Positions 1 through 9,722 of a DNA stretch of 64,000 nucleotides are shown piece after piece (the stretch's first letter is position 1; each line of letters starts with the position of its first letter). A program made the position numbers and the translations under genes. The notes under the pieces are model-generated. The model did not search any database, was not told the DNA's origin, and saw only the letters and a program-made list of their open reading frames with translations. Location: assembly GCF_035594125.1 (NCBI RefSeq), contig NC_087173.1, positions 14,319,255 to 14,383,254 on the forward strand. The letters run 5' to 3'. This stretch comes from Scylla paramamosain (taxonomy: Eukaryota; Arthropoda; Malacostraca; Decapoda; Portunidae).

Positions 1-17
1 TCTCTCTCTCTTTCTTC

Positions 18-20
<3 letters not shown>

Positions 21-96
<76 letters not shown>
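21..96. repeat. (GT)n microsatellite at LINE A1 3' end
   Basis: An almost pure GT array abuts the 3' terminus of the minus-strand LINE A1. Read on the minus strand, the LINE tail runs straight into (CA)n, as it also does for copy A2 at 9.7 kb. Confidence 0.95.
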
Positions 97-98
<2 letters not shown>

Positions 99-1383
99 TT
101 ACCTAGTTGTGTTTACCTAGTTGTGGTGTACGGGAGGGGAGTAATCTCATAGTACCCCGTCCCTGTATCTATCAGTTTGGTTTTAAAAGCACTGACAGTT
201 TCGGCATTGACAACGTCTTCACTGAGTTCATTCCATTTGTTCTCATTTCAGTGAGGAAAACTATACTTCTTAATGTCTCTTCTACAGTTAACTTTCTTCA
301 ACTTCTTGCTGTGACCACTTGTACTCTGTGTGTCTAAATTTATAAAAACCTTCTTTCTTCACATTTTCCATACCATTTATCATTCTATAGATGTTTATTA
401 AATCTCCTCTCTCTCTCCTATTTTCAAGGGTAGGAATTTCCAACATTCTTAATCTCTCTTCATAGGTCAATTTACTCAACTCTGAAACCATCTTAGTGAC
501 TGCTCTTTTTGCTTTTTCTAATTTTATTATATTCCTCTTTGTATGATGAGACCACACCACTGCTGCATATTCCAATCTTAGTCTTATCATGGAAATCAAC
601 AACTTTTTATCATTTCTTCTTCCAAATATGAGTGCCATTCTTATTCTTTTTAACAATTTCACTGTCTCCAGTAATTTTATCAATGTGTCAAATTTTCAGT
701 AACTGTTACTCCCAAATCTACTTCCTCTTTTGACTTCTTTATCTTCACACCATCCATATCATAATAATATTGTATTCTTTTCTTACTCTTACCAAACTCC
801 ATTACTTTGCATTTACTCAAATGGAATTCCATTTGCCAAGATTTACTTCATCTATTTATCTTATTTAAATCATCTTGCAGTACCATACAGTCATTTACAT
901 TATCTATCCTTCTCATCAGTTTAGCATCATCTGCAAATAAGTTCATATAACTATCTGTTTCTTCATTTATGTCGTTCACATATATTACAAACTTTATCGG
1001 TCCTAAAACTGACCCCTGTGGGACACCACTAGTTACTTTTAGCCAAGATGAATTCTGGTCTTGTATTACAGTTCTCATCTCTCTATCATCCAGATAATCC
1101 TCCATTCACTCCAGCTGTCTTCCTCCAAATTTTCCATAATTTTTTAATCTTCCTTAGCAATCTTTGGGATGTACTTTGCTTTCTTCAAGTCTAAGTAGAC
1201 ACCATCCACCCATCCGTCTCTCTCCTGCACAATATTAACTATCCTTGAATGAAAGGACAGTAAGTTTATGGAGCATGATCTTCCCCTTTTAAATCCAAAT
1301 TGACAATTTACTAAAACTTCATCTTTTTCCAAGTGTTCCATCCATCTTTCCTTTATTGTTCTTTCACATAATTTTCCTTCAGG
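97..1383 (-). mobile_element. LINE A1, 3' half (RT domain to 3' tail), interrupted by LINE B1
   Basis: This is the 3' part of a non-LTR retrotransposon on the minus strand. Translated fragments show reverse transcriptase blocks: QFGFKRGRSC followed by ERDGWVDGVYLDLKKA (about 1341-1144), then SGVPQGSVLGP and the catalytic LFADDAKLM (about 1105-848), then a C-terminal stretch with RLEYAAVVWSHHTKRN (683-288). The 3' terminus holds a duplicated motif, AACTAGGTAAA, next to (CA)n. The reading frame is broken between blocks, so the copy is dead. The upstream half continues at 4,554 after the B1 insertion. About 60 residues of RT expected from copy A2 are missing at the junction, so a deletion accompanied or followed the insertion. 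Confidence 0.88.
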
Positions 1384-4300
1384 AAGAGGCAGTAGACACC
1401 TGCTAAAACAATAATTACTCCCAGTGAGGTCTAAAGCACTGGATCAGGGGGTACTGTGAACTTATCATTAAACCTAGCTGTGACCTCACTGAACTTTTCC
1501 TTTTGTGTCTCACAACACAAGGGGGCAGTCACAGCCTGCCCTATAAAGACAACTCTCTTCCTCCACACAAAACTACAAGCACCTAATAACACACACAACC
1601 TTCACTCAAAATTTCAAAATTCATGGCAACTCCTACACCAGCTTTGGAGTCCTCATCTGGGGAGGGGACCACAAATGTCCCCTGGTTGGACTGCTCTGCT
1701 GATGATGACCCTAAGTATCTTGACACCCCCTCAATTTTTTCTTCATTTACTTCTGCAACATTTGTGATCTAAGATCTAATTTTCAATCTGTAGAACACCA
1801 CCTCTCCTCTTCTAAACCTCATCTTCTTTTCCTCACTGAAACTCAGGTGTCTGAGGCAACTGACAGTAGCCCCTTTTCTGTTCCCTCCTACTTTCTCTAT
1901 CCTCATTTTCAATCCAAAGCTGGATGTTGGATTTATGTGCACAACAATTTAACCTGCTCTCATGTCCATGCTCTTGAATCTTCCGAGTTTTCCACTATCT
2001 GGCTACGACTACAGAGTCACTCTCAAACTAAATTTATCTGTGCTGTATATCTCTCACCTAACTCCTCTGACTTTAAGAAATTCTTTGACTACTTAACTTC
2101 CAAAGTGGAGCACATTCTGACACTCTTCCCTTTTTGCAGAGATCTCCATTCTTGGAGACTTCAGTGTTCACCACCAGCTTTGGCTTTCCTCTCCCTTCAC
2201 TGACCATCCTGGTGAACTAGCCTTCAACTTTGCTATCCTCCACGACCTAGAGCAATTGGTGCAACACCCTACTTGTATTTCTGACCATCTTGGAGATATG
2301 CCCAACATTCTTGACTTCTTCCTGACCTCTAATCCTTCTGTTTATGCTGTCACCCTCTCTAATCCATTGAGCTCCTCCGATCACAGTCTCATATCTGTAT
2401 CTTGTCCTATCACTCCAATCCCTCCTCAGGATCCCCCTAAGCAAAGGTGCCTCTGACGTTTTGCCTCTGCTAGTTGGGGGGACCTGAGGAGGTATTTTGC
2501 TGATTTTCCTTGGAATAGCTACTGCTTCTGTGTCAGAGACCCGTCTTTGTGTGCTGAGCGCATAACAGAGGTGATAGTGTCTGGCATGGAGGCATATATT
2601 CATTCCTCTCTCTTTTTCTTGGACTAAACCTTCCAAACCTTGGTTGAACACAGCTTGTTCTCGTGCTATACATGATAGGGAGGTGGCCCACAAAAGGTAC
2701 TTTTGCCTTCCATCACCAGAATCTCATGCACTTTATATTTCTGTCCGGAACCATGCCAAGTCTGTTCTCCAACTAGTCAAAAACTCCTTCATTAATAGAA
2801 AGTGTCAAAATCTTTCAAGATCTAACTACCCTCATGACTCTCTGACATCTAGCCAAAAATATCTCCTGGCATCTAGCCAAAAATATCTTCAATAACTTTG
2901 CTTCTTCTTCTTCTTTCCCTCCTTTATTTCAACCAGATAGCACCACTACCATCACATCTATTTCTAAAGCTGAACTCTTTGCTAAAACCTTTGCTAGAAA
3001 CTCTACCTTGAACGATTCTGGGCTTGTTCCTCCCTCTCCTCCACCCTCTAACTACTTCATGCTACCTATTAAAATTCTTCACAATGATGTTTTCCATGCC
3101 CTTGCTGGCCTAAACCCTCGGAAGGCTTATGGACCTGATGGGGTCCCTCCTATTGTTCTCCGAAACTGTGCCTCCGTGCTTGCACCTTTCCTAGTCAAAC
3201 TCTTTCAGCACTGTCTGTCAACATCTACCTTTCCTTCTTGCTGAAAGTTTGCCTACATTCAACCTGTTCCTAAAAAGGGCGACCGTTCTAATCCCTCAAA
3301 CTACTGTCCTATTGCTTTAATTTTCTGCCTATCTAAAGTTTTTTAATCTATCCTCAACAGGAAGATACTTAAACATCTGTCACTTCACAAACTTCTATCT
3401 GATTCCCAGTATGGGTTCCGTCAAAGCTGCTCTACTGGTGATCTTCTGGCTTTCCTTACTGAGTCTTGGTCATCCTCTTTTAGAGATTTTGGTGAAACTT
3501 TTGTTGTTGCCTTGGACATATCAAAAGCTCCTGATAGAGTCTGGCACGAAGTCTTGATTTCCAAATTACCCCCCTATGGCTTCTATTTTTCTCTCAAGTT
3601 TCCTTTCTGACCGTTCTATTGCTGCTGTGGTAGACGGTCACTGTTCTCCTAAATCTATTAACAGTGGTGTTCCTCAGGGTTCTGTCCTGTCACCCACTCT
3701 CTTCGTATTATTCATGAATGACCTTGTAAACCAAATTTGGTATTTGGTACCAAGCAAACTTGGTATTGTTCAATGCCTCAAAAACTCAATTCCTCCATCT
3801 ATCAACTCAACACTACCTTCCAGACAGCTATCCCCTCTTCTTCAGTGACACTCAACTGTCCCTCTCTTCTACACTGAACATCCTCGGTCTGTCCTTTACT
3901 TATAATCTGAACTGGAAACTTCACATCTCATCTCTAGCTAAAACAGCTTCTATGAAGTTAGGTGTTCTGAGATGTCTCTGCCAGTTTTTCTCATCCCCCG
4001 GCTGCTAACTCTGTACAAGGGCCTTATCCGTTCATGTATGGAGTATTCTTCACATGTCTGGGGAGGTTCCACTCATGCCGCTCTTCTAGACAGGGTGGAA
4101 TAAAATAGTTTTCGTCTCATCAACTCCTCTCCTCTAACTTACTGTCTTCAGCCTTTCTCATCGCCGCAATGTTGCATCTCTAGCTGTCTTCTACTGCTAT
4201 TTTCATGCTAACTGCTCTTCTGATCTTGCTAACTGCATGCCTCCCCTCCTCCCACAGCCTTGCTGCACAAGACTCTTTCTCTCACCCCTATTCTGTCCAC

Positions 4301-4553
4301 CTCTCTAATGCAAGAGTTAACCATTATACTCAATTTTTTATCCCTTTCTTTGGTAAACTCTGGAACTCCCTGTCTGCTTTTGTATTTCCACCTTCCTATG
4401 AATTGAATTCCTTCAAGAGGGAGGTTTCAAGACATTTATCCTTCAATTTTTTTTTACTTTTCTGGGACTGGCATCTCAGTGGGCTTTTTTTTTTGTATTG
4501 GATTTTCATTGCCCTTGGCCAGTGTCCCTCCTACATAAAAAAAAAAAAAAAAC
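1384..4553 (+). mobile_element. LINE B1, near full length, nested in LINE A1
   Basis: Plus-strand LINE of family B, about 3.2 kb. It starts with the 5' sequence shared with copies at 15.75 and 61.3 kb (AGGCAGTAGACACCTGC) and ends in a poly(A) tract after GTCCCTCCTACATAAAA. Endonuclease remnants are visible around 1,770-2,400 ([26 protein letters not shown]). RT remnants follow: NPRKAYGPDGVPP near 3,110-3,150 and SGVPQGSVLSPTLFVLF near 3,665. The segment that should hold the YADD motif is deleted just after 3,735, and several stops and frameshifts occur. The end of ORF2 (LWNSLSAFVFPPSYELNSFKREVSRH) is present near 4,370-4,440. The clade within the Jockey/CR1-like group is not certain. Confidence 0.88.
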
Positions 4554-6084
4554 ACTATTCAAGGACACTGGTCTTCAATATCTTGTTTGGTACTCCATCT
4601 GGATCAGATGCTTTAATTACTTCAAGTTCTTCCATCATCTTAAGTATTTCCTCATAACTGACCTGGACTGCACTCAGTATATATCTCACCAACTTATCCC
4701 TTCCAGCATCAAACTCCCCTTCCACAGTAAATAACAATCTGAAACTATTGTTCATAACCTCCACCATGTCCTGTTTGGGTTCATTTATACAATTATCTAT
4801 TATATCTCTTTTATAGTTTCTTCTCTTTATTCTTATTATCTTAATGTACTTGTTTCTAGCATCAATATATTCCTCCCATCTGCTCTCAGTTTTCCTCTTC
4901 TTCCATCTATTCCAAACATTTGATTTACAATTTGTAGTTCCTTTGCATTATGTATTGAACCATTCTTTACCCTTTCTACATCTCACTCCTCCTTTAGGTA
5001 TAAATTTCTCCACAGCAGAATTATATTTCCTTATAAATTCATCTCATTTTCTGAAACATCTACATCTTCAAAGTCTTTCCAGCCCTTGGCAACAAACTAC
5101 TTTCTTAATTTTTCAAAATCATCTTTACTATATTTAAATCTTCTTACTTTATAATTTTCATCAGTGATTACATTTTCATTTTTCAAATTAAATTCCATCA
5201 ACATGTGATCACTTTTACCTAGAGGGCTATCAGAGTGTATTGTTTCAATAATTTCCATGTCCTTGGTAAACACTAAATCAAGTCTTGATGGTTTATCTCT
5301 TCCACTAAATCTTATATCACAGTCTACCCACTGAGTCATCAAGTTTTCCACCGTTCAGGTTAACAGTCTATTACTCCATGAGTTCTCACTTCTAGTAGTT
5401 GTCAATGTTTCCCACTTTATCTCCTTACAATTAAAATCACCAACAATAACTATATCACTACTTTCCATCACTATCTTTTCAAGACCTTTTAACACATCTA
5501 CCAATGTCTCTTCGTGCTCTTCTTTTTGCCAAGCATTGGTCACAGGTGGCACATACACTCCTACATAATTCATTATCCTTTCTTTTCCACTTCTAATCAT
5601 CACTTGTAGAATTTCAGACTTGTCTTCACTTTTTATTACCCTCTCCACTTCAACACACTTTTTAGTCAGAATGATCATTCCCCCCTCCTCCCTTGTCACT
5701 TCTGTTTTTCATCCATAAATCATATTTACCAGTGTCAGGAGTTCCTGATTCATTTTTCCATTTTGTCTCACATAATACAGCAACATCCGGTGCGGTTCTG
5801 TTTAATAACTCATTTAATTCCATCTTTGTTGACATTAATCCATTTACATTAGTATAACATAGTGTTTGATGTACCATTTCTTTATTCTCATGTCTCTTAC
5901 TCTTCAGAAAAACTTCTCTTTTTGTTGTTTGTCTTTTTGTTTAGCCTCATTTATCAGCTCCTTTTGCTTCAACCTTTCAATCTCATCCATATCCCTGTTT
6001 ATCCATACATTTTTATATTCTTCATCTCCAGACAACCTCCAAGACCCACTAATTACCTCTTCTGCTTGTACCTACATTGCAAAC

Positions 6085-6087
<3 letters not shown>
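4554..6087 (-). mobile_element. LINE A1, 5' half (end of ORF1, AP endonuclease, linker)
   Basis: Continuation of LINE A1 beyond the nested B1. Near 6,080-5,880 the frame resembles the lysine-rich end of an ORF1. The AP endonuclease follows in three overlapping frames: NVNGLMSTKMELNELL and VAVLCETKWK (5,877-5,662), VIVGDFNCKEIKWE (about 5,470-5,410) and the active-site SDHMLMEFNL (about 5,220-5,170). At 4,767-4,555 comes the region just before RT, with DPDGVPNKILK. The element stops at the (TG)n array at 6,088, so it is 5'-truncated or eroded there. Frameshifts make it inactive. Confidence 0.85.
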
Positions 6088-6150
<63 letters not shown>

Positions 6151-6181
6151 AGATATACACACAGCTCTGCAACACACACTT

Positions 6182-6249
<68 letters not shown>
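6088..6249. repeat. Facing (TG)n and (CA)n arrays, an inverted dinucleotide repeat
   Basis: About 60 bp of (TG)n at 6,088-6,148 and about 65 bp of (CA)n at 6,184-6,249 are separated by 35 bp of non-repeat sequence. Because TG and CA are complementary, the two arrays could pair as a long hairpin. Open frames across them are repeat artefacts. Confidence 0.95.
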
Positions 6250-6254
<5 letters not shown>

Positions 6255-6341
6255 CCAAATCAGGCAGTTAAAAATTAAAGACCTGTTGTTGTTTGAGATC
6301 CCTTACCACTCCCCGTACTCTCCTTTTGTCTCATCCCACAG

Positions 6342-6488
6342 GCATTGTCCATGATGCTTCCTGTGTTGTGGTTCCATCATGGCAGGCATGGAAGTGCCTC
6401 TCACTACATCACTGCCTCATGATCATTGAGAGCATGGACACAGACACTGAGGTGCGGCGCCTCTCCCCCATCACCCTCATTGCCAACA
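6342..6488 (+). CDS. PKHD1L1: Fibrocystin-L-like gene, exon A (partial gene)
   Basis: This exon encodes a strongly conserved fibrocystin/fibrocystin-L motif: WQAWKC, then IIESMDTDTEVRRLSPIT. In the vertebrate family it lies in the extracellular part before the C-terminal region. The 3' splice site is TCATCCCACAG ending at 6,341. Two bases complete a split codon and the frame stays open. The following exon continues the family pattern (LINGPQDHGWC type), so order and frame agree. I cannot see a normal GT donor at the expected end near 6,488; the sequence there is AACACAAGCC, so this end is approximate. Upstream exons lie outside the window. Family recognition is from memory of the conserved motif. 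Confidence 0.72.
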
Positions 6489-6572
6489 CAAGCCACTTTT
6501 TTTTTATCTTGTCCTTATAAATCTATTTACCAGATTGTCAATTCCACATGGGATTTTTTGTGAGTGTTACTA

Positions 6573-6664
6573 ATGCCTCCTCCTCCTCCTCCTCCTCCTC
6601 CTCCTCCTCCTCCTCCTCCTCCTCCTCCTCCTCCTCCTCCTCCTCCTCCTCCTCCTCTTCCTCC
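6573..6664. repeat. (TCC)n array directly upstream of exon B
   Basis: About 30 TCC units run directly into the acceptor of exon B at 6,666 and so form its polypyrimidine tract. The apparent poly-proline frame is an artefact. Confidence 0.95.
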
Positions 6665-6666
6665 AG

Positions 6667-6815
6667 GCCCTAGTGGGTATGTGGACCTCCTCAATGGACA
6701 GATGGACAGAGGCTGGTGTGCTGGCTACATGTATCAGGAGCAAATCTCAACCTTCTTCTCTGTTGTGGCAACAGGGATGACATATGAGATGGCCATGACC
6801 AGCATGCCCCTTCAG
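6667..6815 (+). CDS. PKHD1L1: Fibrocystin-L-like gene, exon B
   Basis: The exon encodes SGYVDLLNGQMDRGWCAGY, matching the fibrocystin-family block that follows exon A (aspartate/leucine-rich strand, then GWC). The acceptor is the end of the TCC array (CTTCCTCCAG) and the donor is TTCAG|GTACTG at 6,815. It enters with two bases of a split codon and leaves in phase 0, as exon C requires. A third of the way through, YQEQIST corresponds to the conserved basic segment after GWC. Well supported by motif and phase. Confidence 0.75.
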
Positions 6816-6985
6816 GTACTGCTGTGGTGCTTGTAATGGTGTTGTAGTGGTTGTAATGGTGGTAGTAGTAATAGTAGACAGTGATTGTAGCTATGGTAAT
6901 AGTAGTTGTAGTAATTTTCAGTGGTATAATAATAATAGTAATTGGAGATAAACAGCAGGCAATTTACACCAATCTTTTTGACGCA

Positions 6986-7115
6986 TAACCTAACATCATT
7001 TAACCCAGCCTAACCTCACAACCTAGCACAATCTCACCCAACACTAAGCCAACCTAATCTAACTTAACCCAATCAATTATTATTTCAGGAGCTGCATCTC
7101 TAACCTAACCTCACC
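6986..7115 (+). repeat. Degenerate AACCTAACC-rich stretch in intron B-C
   Basis: The motif CCTAAC recurs in degenerate form (CATAACCTAACA, GCCTAACCTC, CCAACCTAATCTAACTTAACCC, CTAACCTAACCTCACC). It resembles decayed arthropod telomere-type TTAGG/CCTAA units but lacks a perfect tandem run, so it may be simple low-complexity sequence. Confidence 0.4.
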
Positions 7116-7147
7116 ACACTGACCCTCCACTCACATCACATCTTCAG

Positions 7148-7345
7148 GTGCTACATCTGCACCTGCCACACAGTCCATCCTCTGAGGCCGTTGTCCTGCT
7201 CATCTTCCCAAAGCCTCAGCGTTATGACACCTATGTGGATGGTGTCTTTGTTCCCCCAGCCAACCTCAACACCTCTGCAGCCGGCTACAAGCTGTTGCCT
7301 GAGAACCCCACCCATCCTCAGGCTTTCCTTCCCATGTTGGACAAT
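7148..7345 (+). CDS. PKHD1L1: Fibrocystin-L-like gene, exon C
   Basis: A 66-codon exon, phase 0 at both ends. The acceptor is CATCTTCAG at 7,147 and the donor GACAAT|GTAAGG. It encodes VVLLIFPKPQRYDTYVDG, matching the family pattern of a hydrophobic strand, then PKPQRLDVYV. Next comes a short variable segment ending in AFLPMLDN. The join to exon D at 7,886 keeps the frame and reproduces the family order (LDN, then a hydrophobic VHVVL strand). A tandem array that copies the donor follows directly. Confidence 0.78.
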
Positions 7346-7510
7346 GTAAGGGATGGCTGTGTGCTGTGTTGTGTTGTGTCGTGTTGTGTTTGGAATGTAA
7401 GGGATGGTTGTGTGTTGTGTTGCATTGTGTTTGGAATGTAAGGAATGACTGTGTTGTGTTGTGTAGGGAATATAAGGAATGGCTGTGTGTTGTTTTGTGT
7501 TGTTTGAGGC
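7346..7510 (+). repeat. Minisatellite built from the exon C donor
   Basis: The donor sequence AATGTAAGGGATGG at the exon C end recurs downstream with small changes at about 7,397, 7,438 and 7,472, each followed by TGTGTTGTGTTG-like sequence. Period shortens from 51 to about 35 bp. The first three copies keep GTAAGG; the last has ATAAGG. Confidence 0.8.
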
Positions 7511-7604
7511 ACTGGAGCTCTGTACTTTGCCCTGTCAGTTTGGGGCAAAGGACCAACTGCTCTGCCTTGTCTCTTCCTGCTGGTAACAGAACAACCACTC
7601 AGCC

Positions 7605-7812
7605 TTGCCTCTCCCTGTCAGTTTTGTCATGCCTCCCTATCTGTTTAGTTTTGTCATGCCTCTCACTGTCAGTTTTGTTATGCCTTTCTCAATTTTGTCA
7701 TGTCCCCATGTCAGTTTTGTTGTGCCTCCCTGTCAGTTTTGTCATGCCTCCCTCTCAGTCTTGTCATGTCTCTCCATGTCAGTTTTGTCATAGCTCTCCC
7801 TGATAGTTTTAG
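7605..7812 (+). repeat. Acceptor-like minisatellite upstream of exon D
   Basis: About eight copies of a 24-28 bp unit, consensus near CCTCCCTGTCAGTTTTGTCATG. Each unit holds a pyrimidine run plus CAG, so each resembles a 3' splice site. The genuine acceptor of exon D is CCCTGCAG at 7,885. Confidence 0.85.
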
Positions 7813-7885
7813 GCAAGGGAAACACTATTATGCCATGCCTGTCTCTGTCGCCACCTCTCCAGCTCACCCAGACCCTCCCCTGCAG

Positions 7886-8134
7886 GCAATGGGGACCAGC
7901 TTCTTCCAGCGCAGTGCTAAGTTGGTCCATGTGGTGCTGTGCGAAGGCCACATCCTTGACATCAAGACCACACCCATGATCACCCTCACCAGTGGCCTCA
8001 TGGTGAAGGAAGATGAGTTTTATGAGCAGAACGTGGTGTTGAATCTGGCCAGCCTGTTTGAGGTATCCCCAGACAACATCAGGGTCATCAGTGTTATGCA
8101 GGAGCTCTCCAAGAGACAACAGGGAAGGCTGGAG
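7886..8134 (+). CDS. PKHD1L1: Fibrocystin-L-like gene, exon D
   Basis: Exactly 83 codons, phase 0 in and out. The acceptor is CCTCCCCTGCAG and the donor GCTGGAG|GTGGGC. It encodes a strand (LVHVVLCEGHILDIKT), a second strand and the conserved segment EFYEQNVVLNLASLFEVSP with NIRVISVM. In fibrocystin-L this is the region where an acidic/aromatic residue precedes 'NLA.FL..P..KIRI'. It ends in a basic SKRQQGRLE tail that resembles the family's Arg/Lys-rich patch. This is one of the two best-supported exons of the window. Confidence 0.82.
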
Positions 8135-8345
8135 GTGGGCACAGTGAGGATGCATGTTGGGTCTGGTCTGTGTTGAGTCTGACTGTGGTGGGTGCAGCTG
8201 TGTTCAGTGTGGCTGTGTTGAGTCTGGCTTTGTTGGATCTGTGTGTTGTGCGTGGCAGTGTTGGTCTGTGTTATGTGTGACCATGTTGTTTGTGGCTGTT
8301 GGGTGTGGCTGTGTTTGGTGTGGCTGTCTGGGCTGCCTGGTCTCC
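8135..8345 (+). repeat. GTGTGGCTGTGTTGAG-like minisatellite after exon D
   Basis: Degenerate units of about 20 bp (GTGTGGCTGTGTTGAGTCTG and variants) start within 30 bp of the exon D donor and continue for about 200 bp. The strand is very G+T rich. No coding signal is seen. Confidence 0.65.
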
Positions 8346-8489
8346 CTTACTAGTAGGAGCTCAACATGCAAGACTTATTCTCAAATGTTTGGGAGTTTCA
8401 ACTAATTGGAGATCTAATGGAATTTATCTGAGTTTTCAAGGTAATTTTTATGACACTTGTGATAGGGAATGATCTCACCATGAAAGGGC

Positions 8490-8730
8490 AGGATCAAACC
8501 AGTTTATGCTGTGAGGCTTTACTGTGGAAGTATGTGGACAGCTGTGGTGTGCCTAAGCTCTTGGGATGTAGCAGGGTGGTCCACAACACTGTCCCATTAC
8601 ACTAGGAGCCAACGGAGCTAAGAGTGTGAGTGATGTGTGCAGGAGTGTGTGATGCTTTGTGTGGGCCATCCTGTGTGAGATTGCCAGCCTGGTATATAGA
8701 TAGATAGATAGTGGTAGTTTAACAAGGACT
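8490..8730 (+). repeat. Dispersed repeat R2, copy 1
   Basis: Shares a long diverged match with 15,240-15,545: GGTCCACAACACTGT, then GCTAAGAGTGTGAGTGATG, a TTGCTTTGT-like segment, and CCTGGT(A)TATAGATA followed by GATA repeats. Both copies lie in introns of the fibrocystin-like gene. Origin not recognised. Confidence 0.7.
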
Positions 8731-8839
8731 GTGCCAAATGAATGGGAAAGTTGCCTATGAGATTCTTACTATTCATTATATCTGAAAATAATTACTAAAG
8801 AGAACAAAATGTTTAAGAATACAACTTAAATTTACTTAG

Positions 8840-9000
8840 GCTGAAGTGGCCAGCGCTCACACTACAAGCCTGAATGGCGAGGAGGAGGAGGGAGCAATTG
8901 GTGGGGAGGTGATTCCCTACAAGAAGCTGGTGCAGAGTCTGGAGAAGGCCGTCAATAGATTCCAGGATGGATCATGCAGCAACTGTGCCTCTCTCTCTTG
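8840..9000 (+). CDS. PKHD1L1: Fibrocystin-L-like gene, exon E (linker)
   Basis: Open frame of 53 codons after a clean acceptor (AAATTTACTTAG) ending at a donor (CTCTCTTG|GTAAAG). It encodes a low-complexity acidic linker (GEEEEGAIGGEV) followed by a helix-like YKKLVQSLEKAVNRFQDG. The family has a poorly conserved linker here. The exon leaves with two spare bases. The next exon, if opened at 9,253, needs phase 0; opening it five bases later at an alternative AG (9,257) restores the frame. The exact join is therefore uncertain. Confidence 0.6.
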
Positions 9001-9180
9001 GTAAAGTGAACCTCTGCTCTCTGTTCCTTTGTGATCTTATGTTGTCTCTTCCTCCAGTGCTTCCTCTTAAGGCAAACACTACTCTGTCTCTTTACTGCCT
9101 TGAGTCATCTCTCACTCCTGTAACTCCTTTTGGTAAAATAACACTGTTCTCTGCCCCTTTACTGCCTTGAATCATGTCCT
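9001..9180 (+). repeat. Tandem copies of exon E donor-side sequence
   Basis: GGTAAAGTGAACCTCTGCTC at the donor is echoed at about 9,071 (GGCAAACACTACTCTGTCTC) and 9,132 (GGTAAAATAACACTGTTCTC). Each is followed by CTTTACTGCCTTGA(G/A)TCAT or its counterpart. Period is about 60-70 bp. Confidence 0.65.
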
Positions 9181-9252
9181 CCTGCACTTTGTCATCAGCT
9201 GAACCATTAACAGAGGTAGTGTGTTCCTCCAATACCCACCTCTCTTCCTCAG

Positions 9253-9510
9253 GTGAGTGACCCCATCGAGCCACCACCCAAGGAAGCCCCTCCAAAGGCC
9301 ACAGAGGAGGAAGGCAGTGTTGTCATTCTGGATGCCAAGCTGTTCTACAAGCAGCAGGAGAAGGAGGTGGCAGAGAAGATCAAGGAGAGCCTGGCAGTGA
9401 CTGAGTATGCCAAGCCATCCAGTGCATTGGTGCTGAGTGGTGTGTCCAGCAGTGTGGTGCAGGACACAGTGTTTGAAATGCAGCTGTCCTTTACTGTGCT
9501 GGATACAGAG
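9253..9510 (+). CDS. PKHD1L1: Fibrocystin-L-like gene, exon F
   Basis: About 86 codons. The acceptor is CTCTTCCTCAG (9,252) or the AG five bases further on; the donor is ACAGAG|GTGTGT at 9,510. It encodes a proline-rich opening (DPIEPPPKEAPPKA), a charged helix (YKQQEKEVAEKIKESL), then SALVLSGVSSSVVQDTVF and a strand MQLSFTVLDTE. The last part looks like the start of an immunoglobulin-like repeat whose remainder is exon G, after the 3.9-kb intron that carries LINE A2. Exon F ends in phase 0 and exon G starts in phase 0. Confidence 0.65.
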
Positions 9511-9527
9511 GTGTGTGTGTAGTTGTA

Positions 9528-9680
9528 GTATACAGGGACTAAGCTACACACCTCTGGTTCTGTCTCCTCCTTTATTCATCCATCAGTTTATGTACATTTC
9601 TTGCCTCTCTCACCTTTGTTTTTCTACTTGTGATAAACAGGGGCTGGGCTACATTCCTTATCTCCATCTCTGTATTCATT
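9528..9680 (+). repeat. Two-copy repeat just inside intron F-G
   Basis: TACAGGGACTAAGCTACACA...TTTATTCATCCATCAG at about 9,531 is repeated in diverged form as AACAGGGGCTGGGCTACATT...GTATTCATTCAG at about 9,636. Period is about 105 bp. Confidence 0.55.
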
Positions 9681-9686
9681 CAGTCC

Positions 9687-9720
<34 letters not shown>

Positions 9721-9722
<2 letters not shown>

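Noticed and set aside
6564..6664. Poly-proline protein frame
   Set aside because: It is the (TCC)n array read in frame; the real exon begins at 6,667.
7700..8176. A single 158-codon gene over exon D
   Set aside because: Its first 60 codons are minisatellite; only 7,886-8,134 has family similarity and clean splice sites.
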